Assembly (NCBI GenBank): GCA_947095585.1
Contig: OX352765.1
Location: 90,170,965 to 90,234,964 of the forward strand
Reading direction: 5' to 3'
Source: Nephrocerus scutellatus
Taxonomy: Eukaryota; Arthropoda; Insecta; Diptera; Pipunculidae
DNA: 64,000 bases
Below are positions 46,540-59,019 of the stretch, in pieces; position 1 is the stretch's first letter, and each line of letters opens with the position of its first letter. The translations under genes and the position numbers were made by a program. The notes under the pieces were generated by a model. That model saw only the letters and a list, made by a program, of their open reading frames with translations. It made no database searches and was not told the DNA's origin.

Positions 46540-47650
46540 AGGTGGGACAGCGAAGAATCTTTTTTGTGTTTTCTGGGATTGAATTAAGAATTTATCGCAT
46601 AGTAGTCCAATGTACACTTGACCCACAGCGCTCATGCTTGATAATGGCTATAAGTTTATCTAAAATGCTTTTCCTATGTATGTCAAGCCAACTAAAATCT
46701 CTGTTTGACACTTTCGAGAAGATTTTAGATAAACGACAAGTTTGCAGAATTCAGCCTTCACTAATTCTCTCATCCTCTGCTCCTTCTATATGCCTCTTTG
46801 CTGTCTTGCAGTGGATTACGAAGAATGTGTTCGACGTGTTGACAGTCTCTCTTCGGGATTATCCGAACATCAACATTTATGTGTATAGGGTGTATAAGGT
46901 TTTGTCAGGTCTACCACAAGGCAGTCATCTCGGTCCTCTTTTGTTTCTTTTATTTATGAATGACATAAATAGAAATCTAAGGTCATTAAAAAAAACTCTT
47001 ATTTGCTGATGATGTTAAATATTTTTTCAAAATTTCTAACTTGGGAGGACTCTCAAATATTACAAGAAGATCTTGATACCTTTAGTGATTGGTGTAATAC
47101 ATATCTCTTGCGTATTAACTATTTAAAATACAAATCAATATTATTTTATAGAGGCCTGCTCAAGCATTCGGATACATATAGTCCAGTCCTAAAGTGAGTC
47201 AAATTTGTGACTTAGGCATAATGATGGACTGTGGCTTAACTTTCAGTAAACACATTGAATATATACATATCTGCAAAAGCATGGGCATCGTTGGCTTTTC
47301 TTAAGAGACATGCTGTTGAGTTTAAAGATACTTTAAAAAGTATATATGGTGCAACTGTGCGCTCCATCCTAGAATATGATTGCGTTATTTAGACTAAATA
47401 AATAAATACTCGTAGGCAGGTTCGAAGTTTTAAAAAAATAAAAATTTCAATTTCCAATTTGGAAAGAAAGGGAATGAATTTCGTTTAGTGTTTCTAGAAA
47501 TAAATATCGCATCATTACTTTTATCGATGGATCCAGCTTACTCGTTAGAAGCGTATTTACTTCGATCAGGACCCACCAGACTGCTGATCAGCTTCAAACA
47601 TTTAATAGTCATTTAAAATAAGAAACACCGGGCTCATTTTAATTAAAACC
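46540..47650 (+). mobile_element. CR1-like LINE reverse transcriptase remnant
   Basis: VLSGLPQGSHLGPLLFLLF (46899-46955) with MNDI, the motif B/C region of CR1-type RT. A frameshift around the catalytic DD follows (about 47000), then LQEDLDTFSDWCNTYLLRINYLK (about 47058), a KHIEYI block and AKAWASLAFLKRHAVEFKD (47270-47330), and GATVRSILEYDCVIW (about 47350). Stops at about 47195 and 47390 and others show it is dead. The 5' half is absent. Confidence 0.75.
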
Positions 47651-49035
47651 TAAAGTAGAAGTTTAAGGGAAACTACCAAAAGATACAAATCGCTGCTTAT
47701 TCGTTTGTTGCTCCATCCGCACATGCGCATCCATTTGCCCATCATCTTCTAACTGATTACAAAACTTTTTATACTCTTCTGTACCGGAGTTGTATTCGTA
47801 ATTCAAACGTCATTTTCTCCTGCAGCACAGCACATGAACATCAACGACATCAGCCAATCAGTCCATCTTTGGGGTGCATCTATCTCTGCAGAATGCGCAG
47901 GCATTAATTTTAATTAATCACCTAGCCAACGATACACGTTGCTTTGTTTTAACGTCATCATCATCAGACGAGAGTGAGGAGTGCGAGCAGCGAAGAGCTG
48001 ACTTCTTGACAATCAACGAATTCGTATCTACCACCGGGATCCGACGACCGAAACAAAAAATCATTATTTTTATTCTGTGAATGTTGTTATCGGTGGGGTT
48101 TCGTCGACGGTTTTTGGACGTCTCACGCTCGAAATCAAATTCGGAAGATCTTTGTCTGGATTTGTCCGTCTGCCCGGTCTCCTTTGCGACGCATCATTAC
48201 TATTGAAATGCATGCGACACGTTGTTTGTATTTTTTTGGGACATTCTCGCCGCAACAGATACAAATAATGCTGCATGCATTCGATATAAAGATATAGATA
48301 CGCCACCGCCGCGCCGCAGCCACAAGACAGATCGAAGCATAATTAATTAAAGCGATGTTTTCGTATACATACTCGTACATATTTCGTTTTCGTATTTATT
48401 TTTCGCCTGTCTGCTTGTATGTTTTTGTTTTATTTTTTTTTTAATTTTCAAAAGAATAAAAATCTCTACGCGCCTTGTTGTGGCTGCTCGCAGCAGACCC
48501 ATTCGTTTCCATCATGCTGTGCTACTTTGCTAGATTCATCGGAATTTCGTTGTATTTGTATTTCAGGTTCGCTCTGATCGATTGGATCTGTGCTGCATCG
48601 GGGTGCGGCTGCTGGGTGAAAAGCTTGCGTCAGCTGGAATACTTTTTTGAAACTAATACCTTTTTTCTTACTAATTTACTTACAACATGATAAACGGCTT
48701 GCGTTTATGCTTCTCTGTAGCAGCGGTTTGGTTTCAAATTATTATAAGTCACCCGCCCAGCCCCAGACCAAAGAGCAAGCTCGCTCGATTAGTGTCACAT
48801 GCTTGTTGTCGTTGTTATTGTGAGCTATTTTATGCTGTGGCAAAGAAGCTCTTAGCTGGCAAATAATAAGAAAAAACGCCATCATACCAATGGAATGTTA
48901 AAATCAACTATAAATAAGGTACACAATTAATTTCGGAATTTTATCAAAAGTTACGCAAAAGTATTCACTTAAAAAGGGGCGAGAAATCGGGAAGCATTTA
49001 TCGGAAAACGTTAGGTCAACTAACGGATTGAATCA
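47651..49035. other. Non-coding
   Basis: Nothing recognised. Overlapping short frames near 47874-48380 are probably chance. Confidence 0.35.
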
Positions 49036-49039
49036 TTAA

Positions 49040-50458
49040 AAAAATTTCCGAGATTTTACTCGGAATGCAATTGAGAACGTTTTTGGTGAGCGTTTCTGTA
49101 GAAGAAGAAATACGATCAAACCTCCCTTCAGAGTACGGTTGGCGCGGGCCAATAACCTCGCTCGTAAAAAAACCATATTACGGAACTTCAAATTAGCCTC
49201 GGATGCACTGATGAACGACGACCACGGCAACGAAAACGGCTAAGAATTTTCTCATAGAACGTACGCTCACTGTATAGACATCGAGCTGCAGCAGCTAGCC
49301 GATACCCTGTCTAAATATAAGGCTGACATAACAGCAATCCAGGAGATGCGGTGAAATCAGAATATGACATATATTACAACTGTCATGCAAGACATCATGT
49401 GCTCGGGGTGGGGTGGTTTCTAGTCAGCAAACGAATGAACGAATGTAAGCTAGCGTCAGAACGTAGGAATATTGCGTACCGAGCAATGCAACAATCTCAT
49501 AGAACGCGGGAACGCGAAGATGAATATAAAGAGCTCAGAGGATATGAAAAAACAGGTCACCGGCGGAAGAAAGCAGCCTGGGAGAAGAATCTCGTCCGTT
49601 AACTAGAACAGTACAGAGAGCAAGGACCGAACCAGGCGGCGCGGAAGTTCTACCAAAGAGGCCGCGGTATGAAGCAATATACACCGCATTGCACATACTG
49701 CAAGGACAAAGAGGGTAATCAGATCGATCGCCCAACTCAAAGGGATCTTAGAGCGCCTTCCTTCTACTACTAGGGTCGTTACAATAAAAAGAATTTGTTT
49801 GTTTAGGGAATGGAATTCAATTGTTTTTATTATTATTTCCTTTTCTTAGCTTAATCCGTAAACTTAAAACTATTATTGGCTTAAAACTACGTATAAGGTT
49901 AAATTGTGTTTGTTAGGCAAGGATTTCACTCTTGCACTCTCTTTACTTTTAGTGAGTTACTCAATGGCCAGTTAACTGAGGCATTGGAGGCTCCACCAAT
50001 GACCGTAGATCATACTATGCTGCCGCCACCAAGCCACCTTCAAGACAGGATAGCCCCATACGCTAAAGTCATCACAACAACTGATCAGACTTACACCCTT
50101 AAGCAGGTGATAGAAAAATGTCTAGAGTTTCAAAAATCACTACACCATATTTTTAAAGACTTTTTACCGCGATGTTGAAGTCGATGTGAAGAGAATTAAG
50201 CTCGGTAGGCTCCGGTCTGCTGAACACCTAGCTCGCATGAAAGAAGATCTTGCTCGGAAAGTCCTCTGCGGTAGGAATTATGAAACACGACAGCGAAGCC
50301 AGCCAAGCCTACGCTGGAAGGATGGCGTAGACCAGAACGCCCAGAGTTTAGGGTTGCCAAACTGGATGACATCCGCTCGAAATCGGGACCGGTGGAGAAA
50401 CTTTTTGCGGGAGGCGAGGACACGGTTGTAGAGCCAAATATGATGATAATGATGATGT
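49040..50458 (+). mobile_element. RTE-like LINE, three pieces
   Basis: A leader block at 49120-49200 (GTTGGCGCGGGCCAATAACC) is shared with 55470-55530. Endonuclease: NVRSLYRHRA-type start (about 49257), QQLADTLSKYKADITAIQEM (49290-49348), CHARHHVLGVG (49383-49415), and a basic RTRERED-KELRGYEKTGHRRKK block (49507-49572). RT snippet: TTDQTYTLKQVIEKCLEFQK then HHIFKDF (50077-50164). C-terminus: HLARMKEDLARKVLCGRNY (50227-50283), a basic SLRWKDGVDQ block and WRNFLREARTRL (50395-50430) with stop. The 3' end is an ATGATGATAATGATGATG tail (about 50440-50458). About 130 bp around 49780-49900 is unrelated AT-rich DNA. Confidence 0.75.
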
Positions 50459-50965
50459 CCTTAGTGGCAGAATTACGCAGATTAGCCGACGAACGAACAA
50501 GGCATTATCTTGTAGAAAATATGACTCCTTAACTAGATGGACAGTCAGAGAGGATGTGCCCGGATGTTTCGGCCTCCTTCAAGCAGAACCTACATTCCGT
50601 ATTTGAACTGAGATTAATTTTGCTATGGTGATATCGCAAGCCACAGTGACCTGTGAGAAAGCTCACTAGCTTTCTGATGCTATCCTTGTCTAGATCCTTA
50701 TAGCAAAAGGGCCTGATGAACCGTTTGGATTGTCTAAGCCCTGGGATATTATCCCAGTGGAAACTTATTGGAAGGAAAAATAAGAAAAAACGACCACATT
50801 TGGTAGAATCAACATACATTCCAAGAAGACAATGTACCAGCTTAACTAAACAGGGTTCAAGGGTTGCCCAACACATAGGAGTGGGGATTTTTCAAATCTC
50901 TCTCCAAGAAGAGCCGCTGTGGTCATATATGCCTGATACTCTCCCAAGTTAACCATACAATCCTG
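50456..50965 (-). mobile_element. RNase H-type LINE C-terminus (antisense)
   Basis: A minus frame (to 50529) encodes RQSKRFIRPFCYKDLDKDSI, RKLVSFLTGHCGLRYHHSK, NTECRFCLKEAETSGHILSD. It continues after stops to LRNSATKD at about 50480-50456, matching ELRNSATKD at 15690-15716. It meets the RTE tail head-on at the ATG repeat. Confidence 0.75.
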
Positions 50966-53750
50966 CAACATTTCATTGCCATGTGAATTATTAACTACTT
51001 TTGCACAATTTTCCTGGACTATAGGTAGAGTAGTTTTGAGGCAAGTTTTGTTCTGGGGTTGGCTGGTAGTTTACTACCCAAATGCGAGTAGAGCACTAGC
51101 ATTGGTACATCAGCCGTCACTGGTGTTACCAAGTTCTTTAGTTCGTCAGTAGCCGTTCTAATGTAGCCGGTGCAAGTATGTGCATTCAGAGGAGTTGCAT
51201 ATCTCAACCGGTTTTCGTGAACCAAAAATCGGCAAAGATTTTGATGGTTTCTGCTCTATCCAATGTGTTAATACTGGCACATCTGTCTAAGATGGACATT
51301 GATTGTCGTTTAACTAGTCCATGTCTGAAGAGGACCGTGGGGCAGAGTCTTCCTGGTATCCACAAAAATCCAAAGACACTTCATTTCAAAACAAACATTG
51401 CACGCTGCGCTGATAAGCCAAACTATGCATTTAAATTGCGGGAAAGCGACGCTGGCTCCGAATAAATTTAATGATGGGTATAAGAAGCAAAACGCTACAT
51501 TCCAATTCAATATTGCTAAGCAAAACTATGCACTCGAATGCTAAAGTTTCCCCCATAGCGCCACAAAAATAAGTTTCACTGCAAAAAGTTCTTAATCATC
51601 CATCCAGTACATATACTCGTACACCCTAATTAAAGCATTTATTTTTTAAATTTCAACTTAAAACCGCTCCATATGAGATCCTTGAAGATGATCATTACAA
51701 TTTAAAATCTCTTATTACCAACAATCAGACACCAGATACTTTGGCCAGCATTAAGATTCATCAAGGACTGAGACATTAACTCTCTAAACACCGTGTGTCT
51801 CGTTGTGAATTTCTGCTTAATTTATTGCACTCGACTTCATCTGCCTTCGCATAACATAAAAAATGGTAATAAAATGAACAAACTACAGATAATTTATGGT
51901 TCAGTTTATATTGTCACATGGGACGCAAGATGCAGAGATCAATTCCAATAAATTCATCGAATGCTGTGTGCAAAAAGGATACTGGTTTGGGAGTCTCCAG
52001 TTTCACCTTTATGACTGCTGCTGCTGCTTGACCGTATCGCCTCAGGTAGAAAGGGATTGATAGCTCTGCCATAAACAGACAGCGCACTAAAATGAAAAAC
52101 GATCACCTGTTCGAACGGACATACATAAAAGCAACAGGAGTCCAGCAGTTTTATTGTCGCCTTTCTGATGATGGCCCAGCAAAATTGAACTGATCGGAAT
52201 GGAGAGACGTTCGTTTACACATGTCGTGGCATACTTACAAGGCTGCTTTTGTTGATATCCTCAACCGGACAATGTCGCACAGTTTTGGCGTCGATCGTTT
52301 TAAATAAAGTTTTCAGTTTGCCATTTTGGTCCTCTGCAGCGATCATCGCACGCATAACAGCTCACAGAGTGCGATCATCGCGTATCGTATCGGACACCTA
52401 TCCCCATATGCCATCATGTCAAGCGTCCAACCAACAACACTGTACATAGAGGGGTCGATCTTTGGGCACTTTACTCTTTGTTTAGTGCGCGAAAGAAGTT
52501 CTGCATGATCACCACACGCAGCAGCAGTTCTTTACATAGATACACAAATTATGGCTTTGGCTCCAACCAACACGCAGATGGTAATATGAAACCGGAACGT
52601 GTTAATTTCAATATTTTCATTTACATTTTACACGATCCAACGAACACCACACGCATGATGCAATTGCAGTTTAACTATTTTTGCTTTAAAACTTGTACGA
52701 CAACTGCCTCCCACAACACCAAAATTGGTTTGTTCGGGTTCATTTTATGGATCGTTATAGTTGTTGTGTTGTGAATCATGTGAAACACATTATTGGCAGA
52801 CAGATACTTGATAGCTGTAGATTATTTTATGTTCAATATTGTTATTATTCGGTTACATGACGACAAGACAGCTCCTATCTACTATCCAACCAGCACAATT
52901 GCAGAGAGAAAATTTGTAATTTTAATGATAAAAAAGCTAATAACATCATGCGGCGTGGAGTATAGCGGTCGCCTTGTGCTTTGCAAATCGACAGAATCGC
53001 ACAAATCCCATTTTAAATATTGCCATGCGGCTATCGTTAGCAATGTATTGCTAATGGTCATTATCTTCATATTAGGAGTATGATCGAGAGGCACACGACG
53101 ACGCAATCGCTAATGGCATGTGACGACGCGGCGCGACACAACGCGACAACACAACAACACGTCGAAAGTATAAGTGGGGAACACCCACAATGCACTTTAC
53201 TGTTGATTTGTTATTTATTTGTCGTCGAATAATGGGCTTTCTAAGTTATTCGGGAATAGTTTGTGGGCATTTGTCCAAGGTGGAGGCTTTTGGAGAATGA
53301 AAGAAAAATAACAGACACTCAAACAACAACAAGGAAGTGTTTCAACGTTTTACAAGGAGGAGCAGTCTTAGCAGATAATTTCAAATTTATTGCCAGAGTT
53401 GGAAGCTTAAGGTGTATCTTAATGTTTGTGTGGTGTAATTTTAATTTTTTTTCAGCTATAATATTGAAGGAGTTGCTGGCATTACGCGTCAGGTCAACGT
53501 ATTACAACGTATTAATTAGAAAGTTATTCTTATATAATTCGAGAATGTTTGATGCTGTTTTCACCGTTTTCCATAATTACAGCTTTCGCAAGTCAAGAGT
53601 TCATTTCCATCTGGTGTATCTGTGCGTAAAAACCTAACTTATCTCCTTTTACTGAGAATCAAAATAAAAACACCCGTATAAAACTAACAATATATTGTTC
53701 CCTTTCGATGGTGATCATTAATCATTAGCAGTTTATTAGAGATAGTAGTT
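50966..53750. other. Mostly non-coding; unassigned minus-strand protein-like part at 51019-51360
   Basis: The minus frame at 51019-51225 contains NRLRYATPLNAHTCTGYIRTA and a regular mixed composition that suggests a decayed transposon or gene piece I cannot name. From 51400 to 53750 nothing is recognised; frames at 52478-53083 are low-information. Confidence 0.35.
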
Positions 53751-53754
53751 GTTT

Positions 53755-54405
53755 AGATACCGTATATGTATATGTAGATAAAGTATGTAGATATAGCATA
53801 TAAATATATAAATTATATAGATTATATACAGTTTATAGAAACGATATATAGATATAAATACTATCTAGACATTGTATGTAGATACAATGAACAGATACAC
53901 TATAGAGAAACAGTTTGTAGATGCAATAAATAAATAAGTTATATAGATACAATATATATAATGTTTTTTGACATTAGATACAACAAAGATAATTTAAATG
54001 GTAGGTATATTAATCGCTGATTTATAGACTTTTTTCTTTTTTTAAATAAAAAATAAATAAATAAATACAGTATATAGATATTTTTGTATCTGCGAGCAAA
54101 AAATCAACTAAATTTTAAACCTGAAATCTATTGAATGTAATAGTTTTTAAGCACAAGATACCAATAGATACCGCATCTGTATAGATATGGTATGTATATA
54201 GATACAGTATAAAAAACACTATCGTCTCAGTGAATAGATATAATATATAGATAAACTATATAGATACGGTATAAAGATACATTATAAAGATACAGTATAT
54301 AGATACAGTTTAAAGATACATTATTAAGATACATTACAAAGATACAATATATAGATACAGTATATAGAAAGAGTTTAAAGAAACAGTATATAGATGGCGG
54401 CCAGC
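53755..54405 (+). repeat. ATAGATACAGTAT-type tandem array (left part)
   Basis: Many copies of a short unit around TATAGATACARTAT with variable spacing (about 12-25 bp). It resumes at 55564-55640, after the inserted LINE pieces. Confidence 0.85.
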
Positions 54406-55360
54406 CATCAGCAGAATAGGGGGGAATAACACAAAATGCATCAGAATTGCCAATGTAACTATCTCTGGCTGGTGGAAGAACGATCAAACCAAACTTCAGT
54501 CCCAGTTTCCGATTAGAGAAAGTTGGAAGGACGGGGGAGTGTTGGAGCTTTTTGACGTAACTTTATTCACCGGCGCGTCCGAGATGAGTAATGTAGTCGG
54601 CGCTTCTCAGTAAAGCTTAATATCTCAATGTCCTACAGGCTTCCTGACTCCGCTAGCATCTTTAAGGCGGAGCTCCTGGCGATTAGGGAGGAGACTTTTC
54701 ATAAGTACCGCTATAGATGGCATGGTCTGCATATGCTTGGAATTGGCTGAATTGATTTCAGTAAGCCAAAGCATGGACCAAATTCTGGTGTGGGTGCCGG
54801 GGCATGGCGACATTGACGAAAACGAGAAAGCTTTGGTGGTATGGAAAGTGAGGACGCATTCTATGACGGAGCTCAATGGACAGCACACTCTCTTCATGTG
54901 GTCGATGTCCAATGTTACGCCCTTTGTGCTGTCCATTGAGCTCCGTCATAGAATGCGTCCTCACTTTCCATACCACCAAAGCACAACTAAGGTGGAATGA
55001 CTTGACAATGTGGCCTTCCTACAATAAAAACAAATCCACCAAGCTCATTTCAAGACCACGGAAATATATTTCCAGAATCGTGGTCATGGCCACGCAGCCA
55101 AACTGGAAACTTTGCACAATACTTTTTGCAGAAGCTGCAGGGATGTCAATGAGAGCGAAACTCTCATCCACTATGACCAACATGATGCAACCAGCCTTGG
55201 CGTTCTTCCGAATACATAAATTGAAAAAACCCTTCTTTGCCTGCTTGAGGGAGCTTTCGCCGATCTGATCTCGTACCTGAACACTACAAGCTGGCTATAA
55301 TCATTACAATAGTCTATCAGGTCATAAGGTCTCCCAAGGTCTGTGGTTACAAAACGGCGC
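54406..55360 (+). mobile_element. LINE RNase H and C-terminal region, inserted in the array
   Basis: RNase H traces: RLPDSASIFKAELLAIREE (54640-54695), an MSNVVGA block (54581), and the C-terminal RNase H signature ILVWVPGHGDIDENEKA (54781-54831). The C-terminal Cys/His region follows in 55075-55200 (GRHAAKLETLHNTFCRSC, then NESETLIHYDQHD) and ISYLNTTSWL before a stop (about 55270-55302). A perfect 58-bp inverted repeat interrupts it at 54830-54982. Frames are broken. Confidence 0.7.
54830..54982. repeat. Perfect 58-bp inverted repeat
   Basis: Arm 54830-54887 (starts GCTTTGGTGGTATGG, ends GGACAGCACA) is the exact reverse complement of 54925-54982, with a 37-bp spacer. The left arm continues the RNase H reading; the right arm is a back-copy. 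Confidence 0.95.
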
Positions 55361-55566
55361 ACTCTAGCCTAGCCACCCTACTACGATCAAACCTCCACGT
55401 GGTGGCCGCAGGTAATTCTCCTCCAATACAGGAAAAACTAAATGATCGGGCTAGTGTCCATTCAAAGTAAGGTTGGTGCGAGGCTAATAACCTCGCCCGT
55501 AAAAAAACTTTATTACGGAACCCACGGAGGCCAGGCCGGGTTATAAAGCCAAATATGATGATGATA
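55361..55566 (+). mobile_element. RTE-related short element, ATG-tailed
   Basis: TACGATCAAACCTCC (55382) and GTTGGTGCGAGGCTAATAACC...GTAAAAAAACTTTATTACGG match the leader of the RTE-like copy (49124-49185). The 3' end AGCCAAATATGATGATGAT matches the RTE tail at 50432-50450. Having both ends but no ORF, it looks like a non-autonomous (SINE-like) derivative. Confidence 0.6.
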
Positions 55567-55640
55567 TAGATACAAAATATAGATACAATATATAGAAACA
55601 GCTTATCTTTAATATTTTTAGATACAATATTTAGATACAG
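55564..55640 (+). repeat. ATAGATAC array (right part)
   Basis: ATATAGATACAAAATATAGATACAATATATAG and related units continue the array of 53755-54405. Confidence 0.75.
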
Positions 55641-58600
55641 CATACAGTTAGATATAATAATGGTACATGTTCGTGCCCTGACCTTCTCTACTTTCTAAGT
55701 TCAAAGCTTTTCTTATTGTATGCTATATGCAATGATAAATATATGTAATAAATTCAGGTAAGTAGTTAATAATTGCTATCAGCGCTCGGAACAGGTTGTA
55801 AGCAAGTAAATAGATTCGCTCGTGTGCCGATCCGGTACATTAAAACTCCATTCGCTTAGGATAGTTTTTGGTTTGAGTCCAATTATGTAATAATTACTGA
55901 AAGAACAATATATACCAGTAAGAGTAGCACTTTAGGTGATTTTCCTTGAACTCGAACCCAAAAAGATTTCATTGTGAAGTATTAACGACTTTGACGTAGC
56001 TTTGAATAATTATCATATTTGGCGCTACAACTGGGGCTCGAGTAGCTTGTGTAGCTTTAAGGTATGCTAAAAAATAATCAATATCACATTATTGTGTAGT
56101 CATTATCTTATCATTGGTTAGATTTTTCGTGCAGTTTTTTGCTTTGTGAAGCACTCGACAATCGACCATATACGCAGTACGCAGAGTAATTTTCGCTTAC
56201 TAGGTAAGTAGCAGACAGAGCATTTTGGAAGATTTAATACGAGTAGTTTTAAGTCAGATACATCTACAGAATCCTTAGATTTCGATGCCAAAAACCTTCA
56301 CCAACAACCAATGTAAATTGCTAATAGCAATTTTGAAGGAACCAATAATAATGGGGAATAACCGGGAAAATCGTTAATCACCTTTTCGTCTTGTACATCA
56401 AAATAAACATAATTGATGAATAAGACATACCTATCCATATAAAAACAACATGTTTCTCCACACAAAAAATTCTGTCATCATTTCATGATCAACACAAAAA
56501 AAGGGTGTCACGTTACGCATAATTTATTTTTCTCATTTTTTGTTTTAAATAAAAAAAAACCTCCCATCATCTGACACTCAACTGCAACAGACCTTTTTTA
56601 AATAGGCTTCGATGATTCTTATCGACATAACAAGATTCAACAAAAGACAACGACCGATTGACTTTACGTGGAAAGAACAAGAAAAAGGTAAATACAGGTA
56701 GATCTCCTCCGAAAGGGCATTGCAGATAGATGTGCACTGTGCAGTGAAGATACAAAGGAAAAGGTAGCCTGGTCTGTCTGTGTATCCGCCAAGGTTTATT
56801 TGTTTTCCATTTTTTGACTTCTTCTTGTTATACGCGCTCATATTCTCATTATACAGTAGACTTGTGATAAGGTGAACTAAAATTAAATTCAAGTTGGTTA
56901 CTAAAGTTAACTCTTTCCGTGTCTTATATGTTGTGAATTACAAGAGAAATGTAATAATCAACGAGATAAAGGAAAGTCGTCGACCGGAGGAATGTCAGAG
57001 GGAATTCGACTTTGGCAAGAAAAACTTCTTTATGATTATTTTTTTTAAACTATTATTTAACTTGACATAAACCATAGTGTTCTGATTGTTTTAACTTTTT
57101 GAGGAAGTGTTTAACAAACTTTTACATGTTCTAGAGAGTGTTCGCATCATAGTATCAAGGGAAATTTCGGAGCGCCCGCGTGTCCTGTGAAGCTGGGTTT
57201 CAACTTCTTTCGTGTCCTTTTAACCGCTGACTTAAAGGACTAGAAGGAAACGGTTTCTAAACCTTTCATATACCGTAAAAACTCTTTAAACCGTAACTCC
57301 AATAACCGCAACCTCTAATATCCGGAATATTTAAAAAAAAAAAAAATCTTATTCCGCCGAATCATGATAATGAGACTGAGGGATCGTTTCCATATTAAAG
57401 CAGAGATGTTGTTGACGAAATCCTGGCCTGGGACACTGGGAGCGGATCAACCAACTTTCGAAAGTATTGATACATAACCTTAAGCGCTTGGATAGGCTTA
57501 AACCGACACGGAAATCTCCACGATTTGGTTGTGAAGAATGCAAAGTTTTGCCTGAATAGAATGGTGTTAAGATAACCGAGGCTATCCTCTCAATTGAAAA
57601 ACCTATTAATTTTGTCGAAGAAAAAAACTTTATTTCGCAACAGGACGTAATGCAGCTTTAGAGATTGCAAGACAAATTAATAAAAGACAAACCAAAACTG
57701 TTGAGACAAAAAAGTTTAGACAGATATCTTTCATTTTAAATAATACATTGTATCTACTGTATACATATCCTATTAATTCTCCTTTTTAGCTCACATGAAT
57801 TTAATACTTGTCACTCTTTACAGGTATTCTACTGTAAAACTACAACTCATTCGTATTAGTGTCTGCAGTTGTGTGTATCTAGCTGTTATAACAAGCATTC
57901 GAAATTGAATTTATGTCAGGTTAACTAGAGGTAACCTAACCGCACCGGTACACCTACCTTTTCCTCCTCTCATCATTTAGACGATACAATCAGAGGTAGA
58001 AGAATACAAAAACGGATACATATAGAGAAAGAAAAAGCAAGCAACTACACACCGTTGATAACAGTGTGTTGTTTGAAAATTTGACTAGAAGACAGATAAA
58101 ATTTCTCAGTAGAAAAAATAAATATCAAATTTCGACTGAACTTATTGTGTACTGTTGAGAACGTGTCTGGTTTTAATAGAATAACTTTTTAAGCGTAGGA
58201 CGAGTAGATTTATTTTGGTTTCTTTGTTTATCGACTGTTTTATTATTGGATTTTTATAAAATCATTTATATCATATCATTACTACTAAAGATAGTTTCTA
58301 AAAAGAACATGGCCCCCTTGACTATTCTAAGTTACTCTTCTAGAGCATGTACTTTTGTTATCTTTTGAGGATAATGGAAGGTTAGTTTAAGCTTTTACGC
58401 AATTCTCCATAATCTTACAATTAAACAAATATTTAATATAAGTATGTAGATACCGGCATTGTGCATGGAAGCATTATTTTTTTAAATATCTTGAGAAAAA
58501 AGCATCACCTACCGTTGTGCTTGATTTACGTGAGTCTCTCGCCACTCACCTTTCTATTAAATAAAGTGCCCAGAAGGATGACCTTCAATTGTTTCCGAGG

Positions 58601-58660
58601 GATGTTTCTTCGTCCTGCAGATATTCAAAAATTCCAGGTTCAAAAAAAAAATCACCCGGT
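55641..58660. other. Non-coding
   Basis: AT-rich. A possible retroviral-type primer-binding segment (TTTGGCGCTACAACTGGGGC, 56020-56039) stands alone. A 104-residue minus frame (56578-56892) is without recognisable content. Confidence 0.35.
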
Positions 58661-58675
58661 AAAGTGCTTTCAAGG

Positions 58676-58990
58676 CGAGCTTCAAGGTTTTTTTGAAACA
58701 AAAGTAGGTAATGAGACAAAGATATTCTTGTACGTTCATAATCCAACTAAGAAAATGCAGGGGAATATGTCAGTTTAAGCGATTTGTGGGATATCGAGTC
58801 TTACTTATGTCTCATAAAGAAAATTGAAAAATTCAAGGTTTTTTGAAACAAAAGTTAGTAATGAGACAACATCATCATTGTCTGTTCATAACAAAGCTAA
58901 GAAAATGCAAAGAAAAAAGGTCCGTTTCAGCGATTTGTGTAACTAAGTCTCACTTAAATTTGTCTCATAACGAAAATTAGTTACCTTTTC
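58676..58990 (+). repeat. Tandem duplication, about 150 bp
   Basis: TTCAAGGTTTTTTGAAACAAAAG with TAATGAGACAA occurs at 58681 and 58832, followed in both by GTTCATAA, CTAAGAAAATGCA, CAGTTTAAGCGATTTGTG-like and TGTCTCATAA blocks. Confidence 0.75.
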
Positions 58991-59019
58991 TAACAAAGCT
59001 CAAAAAAGGCAAAGGCGTA

